Below are positions 1 through 7,846 of a DNA stretch of 64,000 bases, one piece after another. Below the pieces are notes generated by a model, which did no database searches, was not told the origin of the DNA, and saw nothing but the letters and a program-made list of their open reading frames with translations. Where the stretch lies: NCBI GenBank assembly GCA_036273715.1, contig DASUHB010000072.1, forward strand, positions 1-64,000, read 5' to 3'. This DNA comes from Gemmatimonadaceae bacterium (GTDB taxonomy: Bacteria; Gemmatimonadota; Gemmatimonadetes; Gemmatimonadales; Gemmatimonadaceae). Position 1 is the first letter of the stretch. Every line of letters begins with the position of its first letter. The translations under genes and the position numbers were made by a program.

Positions 1-258
1 CAGCGTGCATGGCGGGTGGTCCGGCACACCGACATCGTGCAGAGCGGGATGTCGTCCGCGGCGCCGGACAGCGAGCGCGTGACGCTGCTGGGCCAGGGCT
101 CGGCGAACGCCATCCATGTGATCAGCCACGACGGCGTGTATCTGGGATCCCAGTCCACGCAGCGGATCGACCTCACCGAAAAGAATGCCATCTCGGAGGG
201 CGCGCCGATCACGCAGACGTTCAAGTCGACGGTCGAGCGGCTGCCTAACTCGCGCTAA
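1..258 (+). CDS. hypothetical protein, C-terminal fragment
   Basis: The reading frame is open from the first base of the window and stops at 256-258, so only the last 85 residues are visible and the true start lies upstream. The fragment has no transmembrane segment and reads as alternating beta-rich sequence (for example HVISHDGVYLGSQSTQRIDL). I do not recognise a family. Codon use matches neighbouring genes, and the end of the frame contains a GCCTAAC motif read as Pro-Asn. That this is a real coding end is supported by continuity of the frame and high third-position GC. The function is unknown. Confidence 0.6.
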   Translation, partial: QRAWRVVRHTDIVQSGMSSAAPDSERVTLLGQGSANAIHVISHDGVYLGSQSTQRIDLTEKNAISEGAPITQTFKSTVERLPNSR

Positions 259-302
259 GCGCGCCGGCGGCCCGGCCGGTTCCAGTTAGGCGGATCCCGT
301 GC

Positions 303-590
303 CTACCGCGAGCGCGGCTGCAGGCCGGGCGGATCGGACCGGCGCACGGGAAACACCTCCAGCGACGGGTCGAGCCCGTGGCGCGAACCGACGCGCTGCC
401 CCGCGCGCCCCGTCAACCGCCGATACAGCAACAACCCGCCGCCCGCGGCCGCACCCACCACCGCCGCGCCCGCCACGAGCGTCAATCCGAAGGCGAGCAA
501 CACGCCGCCCGCCACGAGCGCCGCGACGCCCAACGCTGCCGCCGCGGCGCGACTCCTAACGGTAATGTGTACGATGCGAGGCTGGGGCAT
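303..590 (-). CDS. small two-helix membrane protein
   Basis: The protein is 95 residues with two closely spaced hydrophobic segments (about residues 16-33 and 35-52) followed by a basic, hydrophilic tail. I chose the internal ATG at 590 rather than longer upstream extensions because GGAG lies 7 bases upstream and the extra residues look like noncoding translation. It is probably an inner-membrane protein with the basic tail in the cytoplasm. No family is recognised. It lies tail-to-tail with the preceding gene fragment and in the same direction as the YbjQ-like gene upstream of it. The helical pair is Ala/Gly/Val-rich, so the topology is approximate. Confidence 0.55.
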   Translation of the reverse strand: MPQPRIVHITVRSRAAAAALGVAALVAGGVLLAFGLTLVAGAAVVGAAAGGGLLLYRRLTGRAGQRVGSRHGLDPSLEVFPVRRSDPPGLQPRSR

Positions 591-675
591 GATTCTCCAC
601 TCGACGCGGGATGCGAGTCTCGTACGGTCAGCATAGGACGAGCACCACGAGGAGACAAGTGTGGCGCGTTCGATC

Positions 676-1026
676 CTAGAGCGCCGCACCCGGTTGGGCC
701 TCCACCACGACGGCTGTGCCATAACAGAGCACTTCGGTCACTCCGTTCATGACCTCAGTCGCATCGTATCGCACGCCGATCACGGCGTTCGCGCCAACCT
801 CCGATGCGTGCGTCAACATGAGCTGAAAGGCGTCCTCGCGCGTGCGTTCGCACAAGTCCGTGAGCAACGAAATGTTGCCGCCCACCAGTGTCTGCAACGC
901 TGCACCCAGATTGCCGACGATCGATCGCGACCGCACGACAATGCCCCGGATGATTCCGAGATTCTGCACCACGCGGTAGCCATCGAGCGACATGGTGGTG
1001 GTCGTCATCTTGTGAAGTAGCGGCAC
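676..1026 (-). CDS. ybjQ: YbjQ family protein (UPF0145)
   Basis: The 116-residue protein resembles E. coli YbjQ over its whole length: a beta strand followed by a Gly-rich turn ([17 protein letters not shown]), a helix rich in Arg/Glu ([13 protein letters not shown]) and the conserved block [11 protein letters not shown]. Members form small pentameric rings and are sometimes labelled heavy-metal-binding, but their function is not established. The GTG at 1026 has GGGAG at a usable distance. The ATG 18 bases downstream (1008) has no visible ribosome site but gives a more typical N-terminus, so the start is uncertain. The gene stands alone between the small membrane protein and the chemoreceptor. 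Confidence 0.8.
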   Translation of the reverse strand: MPLLHKMTTTTMSLDGYRVVQNLGIIRGIVVRSRSIVGNLGAALQTLVGGNISLLTDLCERTREDAFQLMLTHASEVGANAVIGVRYDATEVMNGVTEVLCYGTAVVVEAQPGAAL

Positions 1027-1230
1027 GGGAGCTCCCAGCGGAGGAAGCGGCGGCTGGCGCCGCCTTGGAGAAGCGCTGACGCCTTGGAAAGCGCTGCGCC
1101 CCTGAGAATCGATTGGGTATACGCGTGTACGCTGCTGCGAGGATCGCGCAGAGGCAAGTCACCTCCGCTGACCGAGGCGCCGTCAGGCGCCCGTCGTCCG
1201 AATCACCACGCGTCCCGATTCCATTCTCAA

Positions 1231-2973
1231 TCAGTTCGTCCCGTTACCGTTCGTGCGAGCGCCGAGCCCGTCGACGAGCTCGCGGAGCCTCATGGCGCCA
1301 CGGTGCAGCGTCGCGGCGGTCGCGCTCATCTGCTCGCATGCGGCGCTCTGCTCTTCGCTCGACGCCGTCACTTCTTCAGCCGCCGAGGCGTGCGATTCCG
1401 CAACGCGCGCGATGGCGGCGATGCCCGTCGCCGCCTGCTCCACCGCGCGCAGATTCTCTTCGGCGGCCAAACCCACGCCGGATGCCGCGGTGCGCGTCCG
1501 TTCCGACGCCGATGCAATTCCCGACAACGCGTCGTCCATGCCGCGCGCGGCTCGCTCGATCTCGGCAACATGCGTCACGCCGTCCTGCATCGCTTCCGTC
1601 GTGCGGGCCATGCGCTCGGTGATCGACCGCGTCATCTGCACCACCGTCGCCGATGCGGACCGGGCCTGCTCGGCGAGCTTGCGCACTTCGGCGGCAACTA
1701 CCGCAAAGCCACGACCGGCGTCGCCCGCGCGCGCCGCTTCGATCGCCGCGTTGAGCGCCAGCAGATTCGTTTGGTCGGCGATGCCCCGCACGGTATCCGC
1801 GAACGTGGTGATCGTCGCGGTCGTGTCGTTCAGCGACTGCACCTCGGTCGCCGCGGTTTCGACCGTAGTTTTGATTTGGAGGAGCAGGTCGAGGGCGCGC
1901 TCGAGCTCCGGTCGTTTCGCCGCCGACGATTCCGCAATCTCGTGTGCCAGTCCAGTCACATCGTGTACGCCGCCGCGCACGGTGTCCGCGCGCTGGCGAA
2001 TCACCTGCAGCGCGCCGTCGATATCGCGGAGCTGCTGCACCTGGTTCGACGCGCCGGACGTCACATCGGACATGGCCGATGCGACCTGGCTCGCGGCGTC
2101 TGAGATCTGCGTCGACGCCTCGGCCAGTTCGGTAGCCGAGCCGGCGACCTGCTGCGCGGTTCCGGACGTGACGGACACCACCTTCGACAGCGAGTCGCCC
2201 GCGTGATTCATTGCCTCGGCCAGGCGCTGGAATTCTTCGGGCATGGGGTCGGTGGTACGCGCCGTGAGATCGCCGCCGCTCAACTGGCGCGCGTGTCCGA
2301 CCAGCGCGCGCAGCGGACGATCGATGGACCGGACGGTGCGGATGGTGATCGTCGCCGCGACGCCTAACGCAACGGCCACGACGGCGAGGAGCAGGAGCGA
2401 GCGGCGGTCGGTGTCGTCGCGCAGCTGCGCCGAGGCCACCACCAGCTTGTTCGCCTTGAACCTGCCTAGCCGATCGATCTGGCTCAGCAGCGTGTCGACC
2501 ACCGGGCGCGCGGCGGCGGCCTGGAGCTGCGCGGCCGGCCCGCGGCCCAGATCGAGCAGGCGGTGCGCGAGGTTGTAGCGCACTTCGACGTCGCTCAACC
2601 GCGTGTCGATGTCCGCGATCAGCGCGATCTCATCGGCCGATTGACGCGGCAGCGCGTTCATCTGACGCTGGACGTCGTGCGCGTCCCAGCTGAACCGCCG
2701 GAACGCTTCTCCGGTCGCCGAGTCGCGCGTCGCGAGGTAGGCGTTCGCCGCGCCTAACCCGCGGGCAATGTCGGCGGTGAATTCCGCGGCGAGCCGGTTC
2801 TCGCGCTGAATGTCTTCCAGCACGTGATCCACGGTGTTGGCCGTGGCGCTCATCGACAGACGTGCCAGCACCCCGGCGGTGATCAGGAGCAGAACGAGCG
2901 CGCCGAAGCCGAGGAGGAGACGCGCGCGAATCGTCGTCGTTCGCCGGAGCGGCGTGAAGGTCGCCTCGCTCAT
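1231..2973 (-). CDS. methyl-accepting chemotaxis protein
   Basis: The 580-residue receptor has transmembrane helix 1 at about residues 19-37, a periplasmic all-helical four-helix-bundle-type sensor of about 150 residues, transmembrane helix 2 at about 190-210, a HAMP linker, and a long coiled-coil signalling domain. The hairpin tip carries the kinase/CheW-contact signature [17 protein letters not shown]. It should couple ligand binding outside the membrane to CheA in the cytoplasm. Its start codon overlaps the stop of the upstream binding-protein gene by four bases (ATGA), so the two are translationally coupled. This suggests the binding protein delivers the ligand to this receptor. No other che genes are in the window. 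Confidence 0.93.
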   Translation of the reverse strand: MSEATFTPLRRTTTIRARLLLGFGALVLLLITAGVLARLSMSATANTVDHVLEDIQRENRLAAEFTADIARGLGAANAYLATRDSATGEAFRRFSWDAHDVQRQMNALPRQSADEIALIADIDTRLSDVEVRYNLAHRLLDLGRGPAAQLQAAAARPVVDTLLSQIDRLGRFKANKLVVASAQLRDDTDRRSLLLLAVVAVALGVAATITIRTVRSIDRPLRALVGHARQLSGGDLTARTTDPMPEEFQRLAEAMNHAGDSLSKVVSVTSGTAQQVAGSATELAEASTQISDAASQVASAMSDVTSGASNQVQQLRDIDGALQVIRQRADTVRGGVHDVTGLAHEIAESSAAKRPELERALDLLLQIKTTVETAATEVQSLNDTTATITTFADTVRGIADQTNLLALNAAIEAARAGDAGRGFAVVAAEVRKLAEQARSASATVVQMTRSITERMARTTEAMQDGVTHVAEIERAARGMDDALSGIASASERTRTAASGVGLAAEENLRAVEQAATGIAAIARVAESHASAAEEVTASSEEQSAACEQMSATAATLHRGAMRLRELVDGLGARTNGNGTN

Positions 2974-4076
2974 CGGCTGCTCCCGGCGCCGGGCGTCACG
3001 AGCTCGAACGCGCCATGGCGCACGCGGGTCACACGATACGATGACATGACCGGATCGCCGCCCGGGCCGAAGCGCAACACGCCGGTGATACCATGGTACG
3101 CGGTTTCGTCGGTGAGCGACGCCAGATATGCGCGGATCGCCGCGCGGTCGGGACCGGCCTCCTGCACCGCTCGCGCCATCATCCGTGCCGCGTCGTAGCC
3201 TAACGCAGCGTACGCGTCGGGGACTTCATGGTAGCGCGCGCGGAAATCGGATACGAAGCGCTGCACCTCGGGGCGAGGATCCTCGACGGTGAACGCGGTG
3301 CCGACGTACGTCCCCTCGGCCATCGCCGTGTCGGCGACGATGCCGGTCCAGCCGTCGCCCCCCAGAAAATCGCTCGAAAACTTCTCGCGTTTCGCTTCGC
3401 GCAGCACCACGAGCCCCGAGTTCTGCGTGCCGACCACGAACACCACGTCGGGGGATCGCGTCTTGTAGTACGCGATGTACGGTTCGGCGTTCGTGATGTC
3501 GGCGGAAATCGGATCGATGCTCACGATGTCCCCGTTGAAGGCGCGCCGGAAACTCGAGGCGAGCCCGCGTCCATACGCATCGTTCTCGTACAGCACCGCC
3601 GCTCGCTTGCGACCCAGCGCCTCGGCGAAGTGCGCGATCGTGATGCCGTTGCTCGAGTCGCTGGAGATCACGCGGAACACCCACGGCGACATTCCGGTCA
3701 ACTCCGGTGTGGTCGCCGACGTTGCAATCGCCGGGAGCCGCCCGCCGTCGTAGACTTTCGCGGCGGCGACCATCGCGCCCGACGTGACGTGCCCGATAAC
3801 GCCGACGACGGCCTGGTTTGCGACGAAGTCCTGCGCGATGCCGGCCGCCTTCGCGCCGTCAGCGCCGTCGTCGCGTTCCTCGAGCTCGAGATGCTTCCCG
3901 CGGACGCCACCCGAGTCGTTGACCTCGGCGATGGCCATCTCGATGCCTTTCTTGGTCATGTCGCCGAACGGCTGGGCGAAAGGACCGGCGACGCCAAGCT
4001 GAATGGTTGGTGAACCGCCGGAGCAAGCGCCGGCGATGACGCAGAGCAGCGAAGCAATGAGAGGACGCGTGCTCAC
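2970..4076 (-). CDS. periplasmic branched-chain amino-acid-type binding lipoprotein
   Basis: The 368-residue protein has a lipoprotein signal peptide (hydrophobic run ending in VIAGAC, Cys18) and then a type I periplasmic binding fold of the LivJ/amide-binding family. Landmarks are the N-terminal strand IQLGVAGPF, the helix [18 protein letters not shown], the ligand-loop region HVTSGA, and the second-lobe motif [10 protein letters not shown]. The start is GTG. No permease or ATPase genes accompany it. Instead it sits directly upstream of, and overlaps, a chemoreceptor gene, so its role is more likely sensing than uptake. The ligand cannot be told from sequence; small amino acids, amides or aromatic acids are all known in this family. 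Confidence 0.88.
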   Translation of the reverse strand: MSTRPLIASLLCVIAGACSGGSPTIQLGVAGPFAQPFGDMTKKGIEMAIAEVNDSGGVRGKHLELEERDDGADGAKAAGIAQDFVANQAVVGVIGHVTSGAMVAAAKVYDGGRLPAIATSATTPELTGMSPWVFRVISSDSSNGITIAHFAEALGRKRAAVLYENDAYGRGLASSFRRAFNGDIVSIDPISADITNAEPYIAYYKTRSPDVVFVVGTQNSGLVVLREAKREKFSSDFLGGDGWTGIVADTAMAEGTYVGTAFTVEDPRPEVQRFVSDFRARYHEVPDAYAALGYDAARMMARAVQEAGPDRAAIRAYLASLTDETAYHGITGVLRFGPGGDPVMSSYRVTRVRHGAFELVTPGAGSSR

Positions 4077-4470
4077 GGCGAGTATGGGAGGCGGTGTGGG
4101 TCTAGCGGTGCGCCAAAGCGCTCACGCGCCGTTGGCAGCGCCCACTGAATGAGATGACTTCCACGGAGATGGCTTCGGTGGCGCAGAGCGTACTCTCGGG
4201 ACGAAGCGCTGACCGACGTGTAACAGAGCGCTCCAATGATCGGGCGCCTGACCGAAGATCTTTGTCGTCCGCGACTTCGCTCCGTGGGCAGCGGCGCGCT
4301 TGGGCACCGGCTATGTCAGGCTTGGGGTGCGGCCGAACCGCCCTGTCGGCCTATTCGTGCAGGATCAGCACGTATGGCCGTACGCATCACGGTCGCAAGA
4401 CCGTTTTGGCACCGTCCTCAATGCCATGCGCGCTGCGTTATTGGCAGGATCTCAGGGACAGCAGATGCTG
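4077..4470. other. 394-bp gap with no gene seen
   Basis: This is the gap between two minus-strand genes. Short open frames exist but their translations are Arg/Pro-rich and lack ribosome sites. A small hairpin ACGGTC-GCAA-GACCGT followed by TTTT (4390-4408) is oriented as a plus-strand terminator, where no gene ends, so its role is unclear. The promoter of the binding-protein/chemoreceptor pair is expected near 4080-4150, but no convincing -35/-10 pair is visible. Confidence 0.4.
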
Positions 4471-5856
4471 TCAGGAGTGGCCCACCTTGGCGGCGCTCCT
4501 CTCGACCGAGTCCCGGCCGGCGTGTGCGATCGCCGACGGTTGAAGCGCTGTGCTCCGCAATCGCGACGCGGCTCGCTGCGCCAGCCCGACCATGTCCGGC
4601 GCGGAAACGGTGAAGAGCCGGATGACTCTCCCCGATGACGCTTCACGGACGCTGATGTCGAGCATGTACAGCGTATCGCCGTGCACCAAACCGCCATCCA
4701 CGATCCAGGTAGCGCCCAGGCGCTCTCCCAAATCGTGAATCGCTTCGTCGGATACAGTCCCTGCGCTGTTTTCGGCGTTCAGGACGCGCTCCGGCGGCAC
4801 TACCGTGAGCGAGCTGGAGTCGGCCAGGTCGGCGGCGAGGAGCTGCGCGATGCCGTCGCCGATCCACGCGCTCGATGCGCTCGCATCCAAGACCCGCACC
4901 GGCGCGATGGCGACGACGGGTGCCATGGCCAGCTTGGTGACCGCCGGGCGACTGCTCGGCGCCGCAAGTAGCACTGTGATCGCGATGCTTCCGGCTACCG
5001 TGAGCCAACGCGATGCGCGGCGGATGCGTCTGGCCGACGCTTGGTGATCAGGTACGTCCTCCGCGGGCGCGGCGCTCGCCGGGGCATCGGCCGGCATCGC
5101 TGGTGTCGGCGGCGTCGCCCGGAGGGAAGCCGCGATGTCTGTGGCCAGCGCCGAGACTCGCGGATCCGGCGCCAGGTCATACTCGTCGCGCAACCGGCGG
5201 ACGAGCCGATCGTACGCAACGAGCGCTCGGGCGAGCGCATCGCGCGTCATCGGCGCCTTGAGCGCATTGAGACGATAGAGCGCCGCGTCCACGGACAGCG
5301 GCGCCATGGCGAGCCACCGGGAGGCGAGCGTCGCGCACTCGTCCCAGTCGCGGGCCCGTGCAAGCGCGAAGCACCGAGCGTCGCACGCCGCGAGGAACAC
5401 TCGCTCGAGGCGCTCACGCTCGCGCGTGGCCCACTGCTCGAACGTGCACGAGCAGGGCACGCATACGCCGTCCATGAATGGGCCCCCATACAGTTGCACG
5501 ACGCGCGCAGCATCGCGCGCCGTCGACGCAGCGGTGAGCTCGAGCGCGTCGACGCTCAGTCGGCAATCGGGAGCGATCCACACGTCGGTCTGCCGGGACG
5601 CGATCGCGTCGCGGCCCAGCACCCGGCGCAGGTGGGACAGGGCGTCGCTCAGCGAGTGCCGGGCGCGCTCTTCGTGCTGGTCGCCCCAGAACGTTTCGGC
5701 GAGGACGGAGCGCGACAGCGGGCGGCCCGCAGTCGCGAGGACGGCGAGCAGCGCGAGCTTTCGCCGGCGCGTGGCAAGCGACGCATCCTCGGACCCGTCG
5801 GAAGCGATCAGTGCCAGTTGGCCCAGCGTGATGAGTCGAAAGGTTTGGTCGCTCAA
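4471..5856 (-). CDS. BTAD-type transcriptional regulator with TolB-like C-terminal domain
   Basis: The 461-residue protein has three parts. Residues 5-100 form an OmpR/SARP-like winged helix (FRLITLGQLALI at the start, then ARHSLSDALSHLRRVLG). Residues 100-240 form a helical bacterial transcriptional activation domain with TPR-like helices. After a linker and one transmembrane helix (about 286-303), residues 315-440 resemble the TolB/FlgO N-terminal domain (APVRVLDASASSAWIGDGIA). It is therefore probably a membrane-anchored DNA-binding protein with an extracytoplasmic TolB-like sensor. The start appears to be TTG at 5856, because the winged-helix domain begins immediately after it. Four Cys residues near CVPCSC are unusual for the family. 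Confidence 0.8.
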   Translation of the reverse strand: MSDQTFRLITLGQLALIASDGSEDASLATRRRKLALLAVLATAGRPLSRSVLAETFWGDQHEERARHSLSDALSHLRRVLGRDAIASRQTDVWIAPDCRLSVDALELTAASTARDAARVVQLYGGPFMDGVCVPCSCTFEQWATRERERLERVFLAACDARCFALARARDWDECATLASRWLAMAPLSVDAALYRLNALKAPMTRDALARALVAYDRLVRRLRDEYDLAPDPRVSALATDIAASLRATPPTPAMPADAPASAAPAEDVPDHQASARRIRRASRWLTVAGSIAITVLLAAPSSRPAVTKLAMAPVVAIAPVRVLDASASSAWIGDGIAQLLAADLADSSSLTVVPPERVLNAENSAGTVSDEAIHDLGERLGATWIVDGGLVHGDTLYMLDISVREASSGRVIRLFTVSAPDMVGLAQRAASRLRSTALQPSAIAHAGRDSVERSAAKVGHS

Positions 5857-6201
5857 CGTGTTGAGGCTGTTGAAGTCGGCGTGCCGGGCTGATTACCTAT
5901 GGCGTCGAGGGACAGAGCCGGAGCCGGTACAGGCGTCGGCGCATCGTTCGCCATGCGGATGAAACGTCTGGTTGGGCGTGATTTTCTCGCTCGGCCGGCG
6001 GCGTGCGTCTCGGATGCCGGCCGCGCCCAGTTGGCGGACTGGGCAGTTGCGAGCGGGCGGGGTAGCGGGCGCGCCGTGGCAGATCGCGGGGTGCGTGCCA
6101 GTTGTTCCCTGGCGTAGTATCTTCGTCCGCACGGGTCGTGTGGGGTGATGCGGAGCGGTGTCGATGGCGGTTAGGCGGAACCTTCGGTGGAGTCGAGACT
6201 C
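5857..6201. other. 345-bp divergent promoter region
   Basis: This gap separates the minus-strand BTAD regulator from the plus-strand OmpA-family gene, so promoters for both should lie here. TAGTAT near 6115 could be a -10 element for the rightward gene, but I see no good -35. The region has one GTTAGGC motif (6170-6176). Open frames crossing it are shadows. Confidence 0.4.
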
Positions 6202-7524
6202 ATGCGTCACGTGACGGCAGTGCTCGGACTGGCGTGTGCGGCGTTCGTCGGCGCGGGCGCGCCGGCGGCGGGCCAGAGCATCTTCAGCAAGTTAGGCAGC
6301 AAGGCAAAGCAGGTCGCCAACGACAAGGCCAATCAGGCCATGGACAGCGCGGTCAACAAGGCGGCGCAGGCGGTCGTCTGTGCGGTGACCGACATCGCCT
6401 GCATCTCCAAGGCAAAGGCGAGCGGAAAGCCCATCAAGGTGACCGACGCCGGCGGAAAGCCGGTGTCGAGCGCCGACTCCGCGGCGGCGATCAGCGCCGC
6501 GGTGTCGCAGGCCGCGGCGGCCGCGCAGCCGGTGCTCGACAGCGCGAGCGCGACGGGCGCCGATGCGACGGCGGCCGCTCCAATGTCTAACACAGTGTTA
6601 GTCAACTACGATTTCGTGCCGGGCGACCGCGTGCTCTTCGCCGAGGATTTCGCCGGAGACAACATCGGCGACTTCCCGAAGCGGCTCGATCTCGTGTCGG
6701 GCAATTTCGAAGTCGCCGAGTCGAATGGCGCCCGCTTCCTCCGGGCGACCGGGCTGGGCCAGGTCAAGATTCCTCTTCCCGAGATGCTGCCGCAGCGCTT
6801 CACCGTCGAGTTCGACTTCGACGGCGATCGCACCCAGGGATGGGTCAATGCAATCCAGTTCGCCGATCCGGCGGTCGCGACGGCGGGAATGTCCAAGATC
6901 GAGTTTCGACCGGACTATGGGGGAGTCGCCGGCCCGGTGACCGCCGAGGTGCACCTCGACGCCAATGCGATTCAACACCCGACGCACGTCGCGGTCATGG
7001 CCGATGGCGCCTACGTGAAGGCGTACCTGAACGGCGTACGCGTCGCGAACGTCCCCAAGGCCCAACTCGGGCGCACGAAGGGAATCTGGATTTTGGTGAA
7101 CGGGAACCAGGCGGACCCGGCATCCATCAGCAATATCCGAGTCGCCGAAGGCGGCAAGCCATTGTACGACGCGCTGGCGGCGAAGGGTCGGGTGGCCACC
7201 CACGGCATACTGTTCGACGTGGGCTCCAACCAGATCCGCGCCGAAAGCACCCCGACGCTCAAAAGCATCAGCGACATGTTGACGGCACACCCCGACCTCA
7301 AGCTGATGATCGAAGGGCACACGGACAACGTGGGCAGCGCCGAGAGCAATCAGTCGTTGTCGGAGCGGCGCGCGGCGGCGGTGAAGCAGTATCTGGTGAC
7401 GACGGCGCACATTGATGCGGCACGTCTGTCGACGAAGGGCTACGGTTCGAGCAAGCCGATCGCGTCGAACACGACGGCCGAGGGACGCCAGGAGAATCGT
7501 CGGGTCGAGTTGGTGAAGATGTAG
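6202..7524 (+). CDS. OmpA-family outer-membrane/peptidoglycan-binding protein
   Basis: The protein is 440 residues. It has a signal peptide (MRHVTAVLGLACAAFVGAGA, cleavage near AAG-QS), then a Lys/Ala-rich helical segment starting SIFSKLGSKAKQ, an Ala-rich linker, a beta-sandwich domain of LamG/jellyroll type (about 140-320), and a C-terminal OmpA peptidoglycan-binding domain (about 330-440) with the signature EGHTDNVGSAESNQSLSERR. It probably tethers the outer membrane or periplasmic partners to the wall. The ATG at 6202 is preferred because GTGGAG lies upstream and it begins the signal peptide. The N-terminal helical segment resembles that of the exported protein at 10275. Confidence 0.85.
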   Translation: MRHVTAVLGLACAAFVGAGAPAAGQSIFSKLGSKAKQVANDKANQAMDSAVNKAAQAVVCAVTDIACISKAKASGKPIKVTDAGGKPVSSADSAAAISAAVSQAAAAAQPVLDSASATGADATAAAPMSNTVLVNYDFVPGDRVLFAEDFAGDNIGDFPKRLDLVSGNFEVAESNGARFLRATGLGQVKIPLPEMLPQRFTVEFDFDGDRTQGWVNAIQFADPAVATAGMSKIEFRPDYGGVAGPVTAEVHLDANAIQHPTHVAVMADGAYVKAYLNGVRVANVPKAQLGRTKGIWILVNGNQADPASISNIRVAEGGKPLYDALAAKGRVATHGILFDVGSNQIRAESTPTLKSISDMLTAHPDLKLMIEGHTDNVGSAESNQSLSERRAAAVKQYLVTTAHIDAARLSTKGYGSSKPIASNTTAEGRQENRRVELVKM

Positions 7525-7846
7525 CGCACTAAAGTTTTGGAGGTTGGGGCAGGTGCCGGCAGGGTGCCGGCGTGCTCGTGGACGGCAAGGCTCGGCGCGG
7601 CCCGGTGTCGCGCTAAGCCTTTGGCCGGGCGCCCATTGGGGGTGCTGAGCCGGCCGGGTAGAGTGCGCGCGCTGTTCACCGGAATCTGCAGGAACTGCAC
7701 AATCGTGGCGCCGCGTGGCAAGCTTTGGCTGGAAATTGGCCGGTCTGCGGTGTAGTTTGTGCAGGTAGAGCAAAATTCATGGTGCACTGGCACCTCTTGA
7801 ATCTCTTGCTCCAGGCCACATCGCCACCCGCCAACCAGGTCGACCG
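7525..7846. promoter_or_regulatory. 322-bp leader region of glnN with possible operators
   Basis: No gene is visible here. Two short inverted repeats stand out: TGCAG-GAA-CTGCA near 7686-7698 and GGTGC-ACTG-GCACC at 7781-7794, about 50 bases before the glnN start. They could bind a nitrogen regulator but do not match NtrC or GlnR site geometry. A TGGCA/TTGGCT pair near 7718 recalls a sigma-54 promoter but has the wrong spacing. Confidence 0.3.

Noticed and set aside
4122-4307. Short minus-strand open frame in the gap before the BTAD gene
   Set aside because: There is no ribosome site, its composition is unlike the genes around it, and it has no recognisable motif.
6587-6601. CTAACAC-A-GTGTTAG palindrome inside the OmpA-family gene
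   Set aside because: It is a single short palindrome in a linker-coding region; I see no context for a function, though it carries CTAAC/GTTAG units like the main motif.
7715-7735. Sigma-54-like promoter (TGGCA and TTGGCT) before glnN
   Set aside because: The GG and GC elements are nine bases apart instead of ten, and the downstream box is not TTGC-like.
7781-7794. GGTGC-ACTG-GCACC as an NtrC site
   Set aside because: NtrC sites read TGCAC-N-GTGCA with the arms the other way round; the match is only superficial. Kept as a weak operator candidate in the leader entry.
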